A stretch of 64,000 nucleotides of DNA from Pandoraea capi (GTDB lineage Bacteria > Pseudomonadota > Gammaproteobacteria > Burkholderiales > Burkholderiaceae), in NCBI RefSeq assembly GCF_902459735.1, contig NZ_CABPRV010000003.1, positions 1 through 64,000 on the forward strand, given 5' to 3'. The notes under the pieces are model-generated. The model made no database searches. It was not told where the DNA came from and was given only the letters and a program-made list of their open reading frames with translations. The position numbers and the translations under genes were made by a program. The stretch's first letter is position 1; each line of letters opens with the position of its first letter. Positions 17,216 through 26,678 of this stretch are shown here, one piece after another.

Positions 17216-18048
17216 CACCGGAAGTTCAGTGCATTTCTCGGGGAATTTACGAGAGAATTCCTGCCGAGGATGTCGTTGGATACTATCGTCGCCCTCACTC
17301 TATTCTCGTGTGGGCTGTAGACGGCGCATCAACACTCTCTGAATCTCCATTTACGACATTCAGCGATGTTTCCGACGCGGGTTGGTTCGCGCGAAAAATT
17401 TCAGACGCGCTTCCACAACTGGCCTCCCCCTCGTTCACGACATCGAGATTGCAAAGGCAACTTCGCACGATAAGGCAGCAATACTTTCTCGCTTCAGGCA
17501 AGACAACCCCAATGCATGATTGGCCCGTCGCGGCGGCGACAATTGTGGAGATCGCTACCGACATCCCCACGAAACTTTCTGTGACGATCCATCGTTATGC
17601 CGACTGCTTCGAACTGTTTCATCAGGAAAAAATTCCATCAAGTCCCAAGCACAATCGACCCGCTCCGCTCACTCACGCTTTCGACGAGTGGAAACCCCAC
17701 TCAGGATTTACAGGCGACAGACTTTCGCAGTTGCGATCAAGACGGTCCCAACAACAACGCAACGAGTTCAGTTCTGCACTCACGTTGAACCCCATGAGCG
17801 CACTCAACGCTCAAAGGGTTCGCCTAACGCTCAGTACGCCCGCCCAGATTTTGGTGGGTACAGATGGCCTGTCACGCGCGTGGGACACCTATGGGCTGAT
17901 GACAAAGGAAGAAGCATTGCGACTGGTAGCACAATCAGGGCTAGACGCCTTGCTCAACGTCATTCGACATCACGAAGCGTCGCTCGCCTGTCTCGCAGAT
18001 CGCAAGCGGAGAGACGATGCAAGCGGCGTTTTTCTTTCCTTTTCCTAA
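17212..18048 (+). CDS. PP2C/PPM-like protein of the cassette
   Basis: A 278-residue protein that reads as a divergent PPM (PP2C) phosphatase. D37-G38 in VWAVDGAS, the strand DWPVAAATIVEI, D218-G219 in LVGTDGLSRAWD and D268-D269 in RRDDASGVFL fall in the order of the PPM metal-binding motifs. Overall similarity is low, so the assignment rests on motifs. It could dephosphorylate a small molecule or a protein linked to the two enzymes before it; translation is coupled by the ATGA overlap. No kinase is in the window. Confidence 0.6.
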   Translation: MTPEVQCISRGIYERIPAEDVVGYYRRPHSILVWAVDGASTLSESPFTTFSDVSDAGWFARKISDALPQLASPSFTTSRLQRQLRTIRQQYFLASGKTTPMHDWPVAAATIVEIATDIPTKLSVTIHRYADCFELFHQEKIPSSPKHNRPAPLTHAFDEWKPHSGFTGDRLSQLRSRRSQQQRNEFSSALTLNPMSALNAQRVRLTLSTPAQILVGTDGLSRAWDTYGLMTKEEALRLVAQSGLDALLNVIRHHEASLACLADRKRRDDASGVFLSFS

Positions 18049-18089
18049 TTTTTTGAGCGAAATTCCCGCCGTTCATTTCGTTAAGCCCC

Positions 18090-19748
18090 TCACCGACTCT
18101 CCGCCTTCCTAGCGGCACGAATCATGTCGCTGGCGCGCTCCGCGATCATGATCGTCGGGGAGTTGGTGTTGCCGGAGGTGATGGTCGGCATGACCGATGC
18201 ATCGACCACGCGCAGCCCCTGCACACCGCGCACGCGCAGTTGCGAATCGACGACCGCGTTGGCGTCGTCATCACGTCCCATGCGGCAGGTGCCGACCGGA
18301 TGAAAGATCGTCGTGCCGATGTCGCCTGCCGCGCGCCTGAGATCGTCATCGCTCTGAAACGACGGCCCCGGCAGATACTCGCGCGGCTCGTAACGGGCGA
18401 ACGCCGGCGCACCGACGATGCGACGCGTGAGCTTGATCGCATCCGCCGCCACACGCAGGTCGTCTTCCGTCGACAGATAATGCGGCGCGATGCTCGGCGC
18501 GACGCGCGCATCGGGTGAGCTCAGATGCACGTGACCGCGCGACGTCGGACGCAGATTGCACACCGACGCCGTAAACGCATTGAACTTGTGCAGCGGCTCG
18601 CCGAACTTCTCCAGCGATAACGGCTGCACGTGATACTCCAGATCGGGACGTGCGACATCGTCGCGACTGCGGGCGAATGCGCCGAGTTGCGACGGCGCCA
18701 TGCTCATCGGTCCACGTTGCGTGAACGCGTACTGCATGCCGATCGTCAGTTTGCCGAGCAGACTGTTCGCGGTGAGATTGAGCGTCTTCGCGCCGCGCAG
18801 CTTGTACACCGTGCGCAACTGCAAATGATCCTGCAAATTCTCGCCGACGCCCGGCACGTGCGACACCACGTCGATGCCGAAACCGCGCAACCGTTCGCCG
18901 TCGCCAATCCCGGACACTTCCAGCAGATGCGGCGAGTTCACCGCACCCGCCGCGAGAATCGTCTCGACGTTGGCGAGCGCCGTGAAGTCTTCGTTGCCGC
19001 CGCGATACGCCACGCCCGTGCAGCGCGTGCCGTCGAAGAGCAGACGGCTCACGCTGGCGCCCGTGATTACCGTCAGGTTCGGACGCTGCGACGCCGGACG
19101 CAGAAAGCCCTTCGCCGCACTCCAGCGCACGCCGCGTCGCTGGTTGACTTCGAAGTAGCCAATGCCGAAGTTGTCGCCGCGATTGAAGTCGTCTGTCCGG
19201 GGAATGCCGATCTGCTCGGCGGCGTCGGCAAACGAGTCGAGCACGCGCCACGACAGCCGCTGCTGCTCCACGCGCCATTCGCCGCCGCTGCCGTGAAACT
19301 CGGTGCTGCCCTTGTAGTGATCTTCGCTGCGACGAAAGAGCGGCAACACGTTGTCCCAGCGCCAGCCATCGTCGCCCGTGGCGTCGGCCCAAACGTCGTA
19401 GTCTTCGCGCTGCCCGCGCATGTAGATCATGCCGTTGATCGACGAGCTGCCGCCGAGCACCCGGCCGCGCGGATAGGCGAGCGAGCGGCCGTTGAGACCG
19501 TCTTCCGCCTGCGTGCGATACAGCCAGTCCGTGCGCGGATTGCCGATGCAGTAGAGATAACCGACGGGGATGTGAATCCAGTGATAGTCGTCCTTGCCGC
19601 CCGCTTCGAGCAGCAGCACGGTGACGTCGGGGTCCTGCGTCAGACGATTCGCGAGCACGCACCCGGCCGATCCGGCGCCGACGATCACGTAATCGAAGCG
19701 CTCCTGTTTGTCTGAAGGCTTATCTGTATGCAACGCCTGCTTGCTCAT
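18090..19748 (-). CDS. GMC-family FAD oxidoreductase (choline/alcohol dehydrogenase type)
   Basis: A 552-residue flavoprotein: Rossmann motif VIVGAGSAGCVLANRL at the N-terminus, GMC signature 1 (GGSSSINGMIYMRGQREDYD), signature 2 (GAVNSPHLLEVSGIG) and the catalytic pair H in FHPVGTCRMG and N in SGNTNSPTIM. Length fits BetA and aliphatic alcohol dehydrogenases. The ATG at 19748 starts MSKQALHTDK; a start ten codons earlier is possible. Next to methylmalonate-semialdehyde dehydrogenase, so an alcohol-to-aldehyde-to-acyl-CoA route is plausible, but the substrate is not known. Confidence 0.87.
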   Translation of the reverse strand: MSKQALHTDKPSDKQERFDYVIVGAGSAGCVLANRLTQDPDVTVLLLEAGGKDDYHWIHIPVGYLYCIGNPRTDWLYRTQAEDGLNGRSLAYPRGRVLGGSSSINGMIYMRGQREDYDVWADATGDDGWRWDNVLPLFRRSEDHYKGSTEFHGSGGEWRVEQQRLSWRVLDSFADAAEQIGIPRTDDFNRGDNFGIGYFEVNQRRGVRWSAAKGFLRPASQRPNLTVITGASVSRLLFDGTRCTGVAYRGGNEDFTALANVETILAAGAVNSPHLLEVSGIGDGERLRGFGIDVVSHVPGVGENLQDHLQLRTVYKLRGAKTLNLTANSLLGKLTIGMQYAFTQRGPMSMAPSQLGAFARSRDDVARPDLEYHVQPLSLEKFGEPLHKFNAFTASVCNLRPTSRGHVHLSSPDARVAPSIAPHYLSTEDDLRVAADAIKLTRRIVGAPAFARYEPREYLPGPSFQSDDDLRRAAGDIGTTIFHPVGTCRMGRDDDANAVVDSQLRVRGVQGLRVVDASVMPTITSGNTNSPTIMIAERASDMIRAARKAESR

Positions 19749-19859
19749 TCCCGCATGTCTCCGTCGATGGCGCGGCACTCGCCATGGTGTGGTGCCGGCG
19801 CTGGTGCGGCACCCGAGTGGGGTGGACTGTCGCCACCCCGCGCGGGTTCATTTTTTGAT

Positions 19860-21368
19860 TTACTTCGCCACCGGCATCGTGAACTCGGCCCCCTTCGCGA
19901 TGCTGTCCGGCCAACGCTGCATCACGCTCTTGAAGCGCGTGTAGAAGCGAATGCCCTCTTCGCCATAGGCGTGATGGTCGCCGAACAACGAGCGCTTCCA
20001 TCCGCCGAACGACTGCCATGCCATCGGCACCGGAATCGGCACGTTGATGCCCACCATGCCGATCTTCACCTGACGCGAGAAAGCACGCGCCACACCGCCG
20101 TCGCTCGTGAAACACGATACGCCATTGCCGAACTCGTGCGCGTTGATCAGCTCGATGGCCGACGCCAGATCGGGCACGCGCACGACCGCCAGCACCGGTC
20201 CGAAGATTTCGTCGCGATAAATGCTCATCTCGGGCGTGACGTGATCGAACAGCGTGCCGCCGAGGAAGAAGCCCTTCTCGTGACCCGGGACATTGAGGCC
20301 GCGCCCATCGACGAGAAGCGTTGCGCCCGCACTCACGCCCTGCCCGATATAGTCCTCGATCTTCGCCTTGTGGGCCGCCGTGACGACCGGGCCCATCTCG
20401 GAGGCGTCGTCAACGCCCGGTCCCACGCGCAACGCCTTCACGCGCGGCACCAGCGCATCGACCAGACGATCCGCCACCTGCCCCACGGCCACCGCCACCG
20501 AGATCGCCATGCAACGCTCGCCCGCCGAGCCGTAGGCGGCGCCGATCAGCGCGTCGACCGCCTGATCCAGATTCGCGTCGGGCATCACGACCAGATGATT
20601 CTTCGCGCCGCCCAGCGCCTGCACGCGTTTGCCGCGCTTCGTGCCTTCCGTGTAGATGTATTCCGCAATCGGCGTGGAGCCGACGAACGACAGCGCTTCG
20701 ACGTCGGGGTGCGCCAGGAGCGCATCGACGGCGACCTTGTCGCCCTGCACCACGTTGAACACGCCGTCGGGCAATCCAGCCTCGCGCAGCAGATCGGCGA
20801 TCAGCAGACTGGCGGACGGATCGCGCTCGGACGGCTTGAGCACGAACGTGTTGCCGCAGGCCAGCGCGATCGGAAACATCCACATCGGCACCATCACCGG
20901 GAAGTTGAACGGCGTGATGCCCGCGCACACACCGACCGGCTGTCGCAGATGCCAGTTGTCGATGCCGCCGCCAATGTTGTCGCTGTGCTTGCCCATGAGC
21001 AGGTTCGGCGCGCCGCAGGCGTACTCGACGATCTCGATGCCGCGCGTGACTTCGCCACGGGCGTCGGAGAACACTTTGCCGTGCTCTCGCGTGATGATGC
21101 GCGCGAGTTCGTCCTGATGTTCGTCGAGCAACGCCTTGAACTTGAAGAGCACGCGGGCGCGCTTGAGCGGCGCCGTCTCGGACCACGACGGCAGCGCGGC
21201 CTTCGCCGCCGCCACCGCGGCATTCACGTCCTGCACGCTCGCCAGCGCGACGCGCGCACTGACCGTGCCCTGCGCCGGATTGAAGACGTCGGCAAACCGT
21301 TCGCCGTCACCGGCCGCTCGCTGGCCACCGATGTCGTGCTGCACGACGGGAATATCAGCATTGCTCAT
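19860..21368 (-). CDS. mmsA: Methylmalonate-semialdehyde dehydrogenase (acylating)
   Basis: A 502-residue CoA-acylating aldehyde dehydrogenase that turns (methyl)malonate semialdehyde into propionyl-CoA or acetyl-CoA, in valine and inositol breakdown. Visible are [20 protein letters not shown], the coenzyme region [14 protein letters not shown] and the catalytic Cys in [11 protein letters not shown], which is specific to the MmsA/IolA group. The ATG at 21368 has gaggaac upstream; the frame extends to 21476 without family similarity. It is divergent from a LysR gene and followed by the GMC oxidoreductase 111 bases on. Confidence 0.92.
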   Translation of the reverse strand: MSNADIPVVQHDIGGQRAAGDGERFADVFNPAQGTVSARVALASVQDVNAAVAAAKAALPSWSETAPLKRARVLFKFKALLDEHQDELARIITREHGKVFSDARGEVTRGIEIVEYACGAPNLLMGKHSDNIGGGIDNWHLRQPVGVCAGITPFNFPVMVPMWMFPIALACGNTFVLKPSERDPSASLLIADLLREAGLPDGVFNVVQGDKVAVDALLAHPDVEALSFVGSTPIAEYIYTEGTKRGKRVQALGGAKNHLVVMPDANLDQAVDALIGAAYGSAGERCMAISVAVAVGQVADRLVDALVPRVKALRVGPGVDDASEMGPVVTAAHKAKIEDYIGQGVSAGATLLVDGRGLNVPGHEKGFFLGGTLFDHVTPEMSIYRDEIFGPVLAVVRVPDLASAIELINAHEFGNGVSCFTSDGGVARAFSRQVKIGMVGINVPIPVPMAWQSFGGWKRSLFGDHHAYGEEGIRFYTRFKSVMQRWPDSIAKGAEFTMPVAK

Positions 21369-21622
21369 GTTCGTTCCTCTGGATTTGGCGACGTGGTTCG
21401 CCGCTCGGTCATCGTTTTCCGCCCTGTCGCGCCTGTCTGCCGTCTCACTTTCTGCCTCGCTCTCCAACCGATGCACTCACCGGCACACGCGACGATGAGC
21501 CCCAAGCGTACTGCCGCCCCTCGAAGCAATCCAATGAGAAATTATCAAAAGCAATATAAGATTCCCTTATGTTGATCCCTCGGCGTCGCCGGAGGACCTC
21601 AGACCCTGCCGACCGCGCCCCC

Positions 21623-22498
21623 ATGGAACTCGCCCATCTCCGTGCCTTTGTCGCCATTGCCCATGAGGGCAATCTCACGCGCGCCGCCCAGCGCCTGCAT
21701 CTGACGCAACCGGCGGTCAGCCTTCAGGTCAAGGCATTGCAGGAAGCCTTGCGACTGACGCTCTTTACCCGCACGGCGCACGGGCTGGCGCTCACCCGCG
21801 ACGCGCAGGCGCTGCTGCCGCTGGCCGAGCGCATGCTCGCCGCGCTGTCCGACTTCCAGCAGGCCGCCGGTGCACTGCGCGAAACCGTGCGCGGACGCCT
21901 TCGCATCGGCACCATCCTCGATCCCGAGTTCACGCGCCTGGGCGGCTTCCTGAAGCGGCTCGTGGAGTCGTATCCCCACATCGAGACGGCGCTACGGCAC
22001 AGCATGTCGGGCGACGTGCTGCACCAGTTGGCGCGCAACGAGCTGGACGTCGGCTTCTATATCGGCACGCCCGACCCGACGCGATTTCACGCGATCACCC
22101 TCACCCCGTTCTCCTATCAGGTGCTCGCGCCTGCCGGATGGCGCGAACGTGTCGCCCGGCGCGGTTGGCGCGAACTCGCCGCACTGCCGTGGATCTGGAC
22201 ACCGCCGGAATCGGCCCACAACCGTCTGCTCTCGGCCGTGTTCGGCGAGGCCGGGGTTTCGCCCGTCAAGGTGGCGGAAGTGGATCAGGAGCCGTCCATG
22301 CTGGATCTGGTGAAGTCCGGCATCGGGCTATCGCTGGTGCGCGACTCGATTGCGCTGCGCGAAGCGCGCGCTCACGGTCTGGCGATTGCCGACAGTGTGA
22401 GCGTGCCGACCGAACTCACGTTCGTCACACTCGCTTCGCGCCGGGACGAACCCGCCATTGCTGCGGCCCTCCAACTGGTGGCGGCCGTCTGGGCCTGA
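21623..22498 (+). CDS. LysR-family regulator, divergent from mmsA
   Basis: A 291-residue LysR regulator: N-terminal helix-turn-helix [20 protein letters not shown] and [19 protein letters not shown], then an effector domain from about residue 90. The start at 21623 is chosen because LysR proteins begin just before the HTH; the longer frame adds an arginine-rich stretch. It is divergent from mmsA with a 254-base gap, so it probably controls mmsA and the GMC gene in response to a pathway intermediate. Confidence 0.88.
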   Translation: MELAHLRAFVAIAHEGNLTRAAQRLHLTQPAVSLQVKALQEALRLTLFTRTAHGLALTRDAQALLPLAERMLAALSDFQQAAGALRETVRGRLRIGTILDPEFTRLGGFLKRLVESYPHIETALRHSMSGDVLHQLARNELDVGFYIGTPDPTRFHAITLTPFSYQVLAPAGWRERVARRGWRELAALPWIWTPPESAHNRLLSAVFGEAGVSPVKVAEVDQEPSMLDLVKSGIGLSLVRDSIALREARAHGLAIADSVSVPTELTFVTLASRRDEPAIAAALQLVAAVWA

Positions 22499-22761
22499 GC
22501 GTCTACCGGGGGCGAAGACACCCGATAGAGGGCGGCGCAACGCCTTTCGTCCGGTTTCCACGCCGAATCAGCCCCCTCGCGTCACCAATCCGGCGCATAA
22601 TCCATGCCTGCTCAGGCCTTCGAATTCAGCGCAGTCGAGACATTAGAAAGGCCCACTTCCTCGCAAATCATTCCCATGACGTGGCACGTTCCCCCAACGA
22701 CGTGCCATGTCGGATCTTCGTCAACGTTCTAGAATTTAATTCTGCTTTCAAGGAGTCGACC

Positions 22762-24153
22762 ATGTCTGATGTGCGAATGGAACGCGATACGTTCGGTGAA
22801 ATTGCGGTGCCTGCCGATCGTTTGTGGGGGGCGCAAACGCAGCGCTCGCTGCTGAACTTCAAGATCTCGACCGAGAAGATGCCGCGCGAACTCGTGCGCG
22901 CACTCGCGCGTGTGAAGCGCGCCGCCGCCGAGGTCAACAAGGACCTGGGCGTGCTCGACGCCAAGAAGGCCGACGCCATCATCAAGGCGGCAGACGAAGT
23001 CATCGCCGGCCAGCATGACGACGAATTCCCGCTCGCCGTCTGGCAGACGGGCTCGGGCACGCAGTCGAACATGAACATGAACGAAGTGCTCGCCAACCGC
23101 GCCAGCGAACTGCTTGGCGGCGTGCGTGGCGAAGAGCGTCTCGTGCATCCGAACGACGACGTGAACAAGGGCCAGTCGTCGAACGACGTCTTCCCGACCG
23201 CCATGAGCGTGGCCGCACTCGACGCCCTCGTGAACCACCTCAAGCCCAGCGTCGATCAGCTGCGCGACACCCTGCACGCGAAAGCGCGCGCCTACGACGA
23301 CATCGTCAAGATCGGCCGCACGCACTTGCAGGACGCCACCCCGCTCACGCTCGGTCAGGAAATCTCCGGCTGGGTCGCACAGATCGATCACGGTCTGAAG
23401 CATGTGAACGACGCGCTGCCGCACGTGGCAGAACTCGCGCTCGGCGGCACGGCCGTGGGCACGGGCCTGAACGCACACCCCGAATTCGCGAAGAAGGTCG
23501 CCGACACGCTCGCACGCGACACCGGCCTGCCGTTCGTCACCGCACCGAACAAGTTCGAGGCGCTGGCCGCCAACGACGCCATCGTCCATGCGCACGGTAC
23601 GCTCAAGACGCTGGCCGCCAGCTTCATGAAGATTGCCAACGACGTGCGCTGGCTCGCCAGCGGCCCGCGTTGCGGCATCGGCGAATTGCAGATCCCGGAA
23701 AACGAACCGGGCAGCTCGATCATGCCGGGCAAGGTCAACCCGACCCAATGCGAAGCCATGACGATGCTGTGCGCTCAGGTGTTGGGCAACGATGTCGCCA
23801 TCAACGTCGGCGGCTCCATGGGCAACTTCGAGCTGAACGTGTTCAAGCCGATGCTCATCCACAACTTCCTGCAAAGCGTGCGAGTCCTCGCCGACGGCGC
23901 CGTGAGCTTCAACGACAACTGCGCCATCGGTATCGAGCCGAATCGCGCCCGCATCAGCTCGCTGCTCGAAGAGTCGCTCATGCTGGTGACCGCGCTCAAC
24001 CCGCACATCGGCTACGACAAGGCCGCGCAGATCGCGAAGAAGGCGCACAAGGAAGGCACCACGCTCAAGGCATCCGCCCTCGCACTCGGCCACGTCACGG
24101 CCGAACAGTTCGACGCGTGGGTTCGTCCCGAGCAGATGGTCGGCAAGCGGTAA
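22762..24153 (+). CDS. fumC: Class II fumarate hydratase
   Basis: A 463-residue iron-independent fumarase, interconverting fumarate and malate in the TCA cycle. Characteristic stretches are [39 protein letters not shown] and the flexible SS-loop signature [17 protein letters not shown] with the catalytic Ser. The ATG at 22762 follows aaggag at seven bases. The open frame runs far upstream through the end of the LysR gene, but only this part matches the family. Length is normal. Confidence 0.96.
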   Translation: MSDVRMERDTFGEIAVPADRLWGAQTQRSLLNFKISTEKMPRELVRALARVKRAAAEVNKDLGVLDAKKADAIIKAADEVIAGQHDDEFPLAVWQTGSGTQSNMNMNEVLANRASELLGGVRGEERLVHPNDDVNKGQSSNDVFPTAMSVAALDALVNHLKPSVDQLRDTLHAKARAYDDIVKIGRTHLQDATPLTLGQEISGWVAQIDHGLKHVNDALPHVAELALGGTAVGTGLNAHPEFAKKVADTLARDTGLPFVTAPNKFEALAANDAIVHAHGTLKTLAASFMKIANDVRWLASGPRCGIGELQIPENEPGSSIMPGKVNPTQCEAMTMLCAQVLGNDVAINVGGSMGNFELNVFKPMLIHNFLQSVRVLADGAVSFNDNCAIGIEPNRARISSLLEESLMLVTALNPHIGYDKAAQIAKKAHKEGTTLKASALALGHVTAEQFDAWVRPEQMVGKR

Positions 24154-24180
24154 CCGGGCACCGCACTACCGTCTGCCCGC

Positions 24181-25083
24181 ATGCCTATCTCGCCCCTGCC
24201 GCCGCTGCACTGTCTGATCGCGTTCGACGCCGCCGTGCGTCACGCGAGCTTCACCCGGGCGGCAGCGGAGCTCAACCTCACGCAAAGCGCCGTGAGCCGG
24301 CAGATCGCGCAGCTCGAAGAGTTTCTCGGGCGCGCGCTCTTCACTCGCGAGCATCGCACGCTGCGGCTGACGGTGGCCGGACAACGCTACGCCGAGCAGA
24401 TTCAGCGTCTGCTCGGCGAATGCGCCGAAGCCACGGCCGATCTCATGAAACGCCGTGGCGATCTGGAACTCACGGTCGCGTGCTCGTCAGGCGTCGCCGT
24501 GCTCTGGATGACGCCGCAACTCATGCGCTTTCGCGCCGCGCATCCGGACATCAAGATCCGCGTGATCGTGAAAGACGGCATTACGTCGCTCTCCGCGTCC
24601 GAATTCGATCTGGGCGTGTACTACGTCCGTAACGATCTGCCGCCCGACTTCGCCGGGCGGCGTCTGTTCGACGAAGAAGTCTTCCCCGTCTGCTCGCCCG
24701 CCTATCTGAACGGACGTCAGCTCGCACCGGCCGATCTCGTGAGCGAAACGCTGCTCTTCATCGAAGACGGTCAGCGCAAGTGGATGTCGTGGCCCGACTG
24801 GTTCGAGCTGCAAGGCGTGAACGCTCCCAAGTTCCCGCGCATGGTCAGCGCGAACTACTATCCGCTGCTCGTGCAGATGGCCATCGAAGGCGGCGGCATG
24901 GTGATGGGCTGGCGGCACATGATCGATCCCTGTCTCGACGCCGGCCTGCTCGTGTCCGCGTGCGATGCGACGGCAAGTCTGGGCGGCGGCTACTACCTCG
25001 TGTGGCCTGCCGAGCGTCACGAGCATGCCGCGGCGCGAATTTTCCGCAACTGGATTTACTCGGAAACTCGTTTCCCATCATAG
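24181..25083 (+). CDS. LysR-family regulator, GcvA-like
   Basis: A 300-residue LysR regulator of the GcvA branch: PPLHCLIAFDAAVRHASFTR and AAAELNLTQSAVSRQIAQLE form the winged helix, followed by effector-domain landmarks such as VFPVCSPAYLNGR. It starts 27 bases after fumC and precedes the MHS symporter and amidohydrolase, which it may control; the 247-base gap to the symporter would hold the operator. Confidence 0.87.
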   Translation: MPISPLPPLHCLIAFDAAVRHASFTRAAAELNLTQSAVSRQIAQLEEFLGRALFTREHRTLRLTVAGQRYAEQIQRLLGECAEATADLMKRRGDLELTVACSSGVAVLWMTPQLMRFRAAHPDIKIRVIVKDGITSLSASEFDLGVYYVRNDLPPDFAGRRLFDEEVFPVCSPAYLNGRQLAPADLVSETLLFIEDGQRKWMSWPDWFELQGVNAPKFPRMVSANYYPLLVQMAIEGGGMVMGWRHMIDPCLDAGLLVSACDATASLGGGYYLVWPAERHEHAAARIFRNWIYSETRFPS

Positions 25084-25330
25084 GGGTTACGTGACGTTTC
25101 AAAAGTTGCCATGCGCTGCACGCATGGCAACATGCGGAATTATCGCTTTGCCTGTCATTTTGTCTGAACTACTTTCTGTCCTATCCGCGCACGTTTTGTC
25201 AGCGGGAATGGCCGACTTTCTCTCGCACGGCCATGCCGACAGACGTGATTCGACAAAAAAGCAGGCGTATTACCGCATGACGTGAACGCAAGACACGCAA
25301 CGGACGCCACCCATCCTCCGGGAGACCCAG

Positions 25331-26611
25331 ATGCAGGCGACCTACGCAGTGCCTCAAGACAACCTGGCCCGTCAGCGCCGTCACGCGATCGTGGCGACGG
25401 TGATCGGCAACGGTCTGGAATGGTTCGACTTCACCGTCTATAGCTTCTTCGCAGCCATCATCGCGAAGCAGTTCTTCCCCACCGGCGACGACCTGTCGTC
25501 GTTCCTGCTGGCCGTCGCCACCTTCGGCGTGGGCTTCTTCATGCGCCCGGTCGGCGGCATCGTGCTCGGGATCTATTCCGACCGCGTGGGCCGCAAGGCA
25601 GCGCTTTCGCTCACCATCCTGCTGATGGCTGCGGGCACCGCCATGATCGGTCTGGCGCCCACGTACGACCAGATCGGTCTGGCCGCACCGCTCATCATCG
25701 TGCTCGCCCGTCTGCTGCAAGGCTTCTCGGCCGGCGGTGAAATGGGCGGCGCCACGGCGTTCCTGACCGAATACGCACCGCCGAATCAGCGCGCGTACTA
25801 CTCCGCATGGATTCAGTCGAGCATCGGCTTCGCCGTGCTGCTCGGCGCCGCGGTGGGCACGTTCGTGACGACCGAACTCGACAAGGCATCGCTCGAATCG
25901 TGGGGCTGGCGCGTACCGTTCATCGTCGGCATGCTGATCGGCCCGGTCGGCTTCTACATCCGTAACAAGATCGACGAAACGCCGACGTTCCAGCACGCAG
26001 AGAAGTCCGACACGCCGCTGCGCGACGTCTTCTCGCAGTACCCGAAGGAAACGCTCGCGAGCTTCTCCATGGTCGTGCTGTGGACGATCTGCACCTACGT
26101 GCTGCTGTTCTACATGCCGACGTATGCCCAGCGCGTGCTGCACCTGCCGGCCGCGGACGGCTTCACCGCCGGTATGGTCGGTGGCGCGATGATTCTCGTG
26201 TTCGCACCGGTCGTGGGACGTCTGGCAGATCGCATCGGCCGCCGTCCGTTCCTGTCGGGTTCGGCACTGCTGATTCTGGTGCTCGCATGGCCGATGTTCA
26301 CGTACATCAACGTCGCGCCCGGCCTGCACTCGCTGCTCACGTTCCAGATCGTGTTCGGCCTGCTGATCGCCTGCTACACCGGTCCGATTCTCGCTGCGTT
26401 CTCGGAGCTGTTCCCGGCGAAGGTGCTCTCGACCGGTCTGTCGGTGGCCTACAACTTCGCCGTGACGATCTTCGGCGGTTTCGCGGCGCTCATCATCACG
26501 TGGCTGATCGCCCGTACGGGCAGCAACATGGCCCCGGCAATCTACGTGATCATCGCCGCCGCCATCAGCCTCGTCGGCACGCGCTTCGTCAAGCCGCTCC
26601 CGAAGGCCTGA
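25331..26611 (+). CDS. MHS-type metabolite:proton symporter (MFS)
   Basis: A 426-residue major-facilitator protein of the metabolite:H+ symporter family, with twelve predicted membrane segments. The opening ATVIGNGLEWFDFTVYSFFA, the motif-A loop GIYSDRVGRKAALS and LLQGFSAGGEMGGATAFLTE are typical of MHS members such as ShiA, ProP and citrate or dicarboxylate carriers. A good ribosome binding site (gggag) lies before ATG 25331. It is followed by an amidohydrolase gene, suggesting uptake of that enzyme's substrate. Confidence 0.9.
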   Translation: MQATYAVPQDNLARQRRHAIVATVIGNGLEWFDFTVYSFFAAIIAKQFFPTGDDLSSFLLAVATFGVGFFMRPVGGIVLGIYSDRVGRKAALSLTILLMAAGTAMIGLAPTYDQIGLAAPLIIVLARLLQGFSAGGEMGGATAFLTEYAPPNQRAYYSAWIQSSIGFAVLLGAAVGTFVTTELDKASLESWGWRVPFIVGMLIGPVGFYIRNKIDETPTFQHAEKSDTPLRDVFSQYPKETLASFSMVVLWTICTYVLLFYMPTYAQRVLHLPAADGFTAGMVGGAMILVFAPVVGRLADRIGRRPFLSGSALLILVLAWPMFTYINVAPGLHSLLTFQIVFGLLIACYTGPILAAFSELFPAKVLSTGLSVAYNFAVTIFGGFAALIITWLIARTGSNMAPAIYVIIAAAISLVGTRFVKPLPKA

Positions 26612-26623
26612 GTTTCCCCTGAA

Positions 26624-26661
26624 CAAGGCGCGCCCTTTCCCGGCGCGCCTTGTGCTTTTTT
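26624..26661 (+). terminator. Intrinsic terminator or attenuator between symporter and amidohydrolase
   Basis: An 11-base perfect stem (caaggcgcgcc / ggcgcgccttg) is followed by a T-run. It lies between two plus-strand genes only 67 bases apart, so it may reduce rather than stop read-through. Confidence 0.8.
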
Positions 26662-26678
26662 CCCCAAGGAATTCCCAC

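Noticed and set aside
18020-18060. T-rich stretch at the end of the PhyH cassette as a terminator
   Set aside because: T-runs are present but I find no stable stem before them.
14518-18090. Genomic island with integrase or transposase
   Set aside because: Composition suggests transfer, but no integrase, transposase, tRNA or flanking direct repeat was seen.
22138-22761. N-terminal extension of fumC by about 208 codons
   Set aside because: It overlaps the end of the LysR gene in another frame and has no fumarase similarity; the ATG at 22762 has a clear ribosome binding site.
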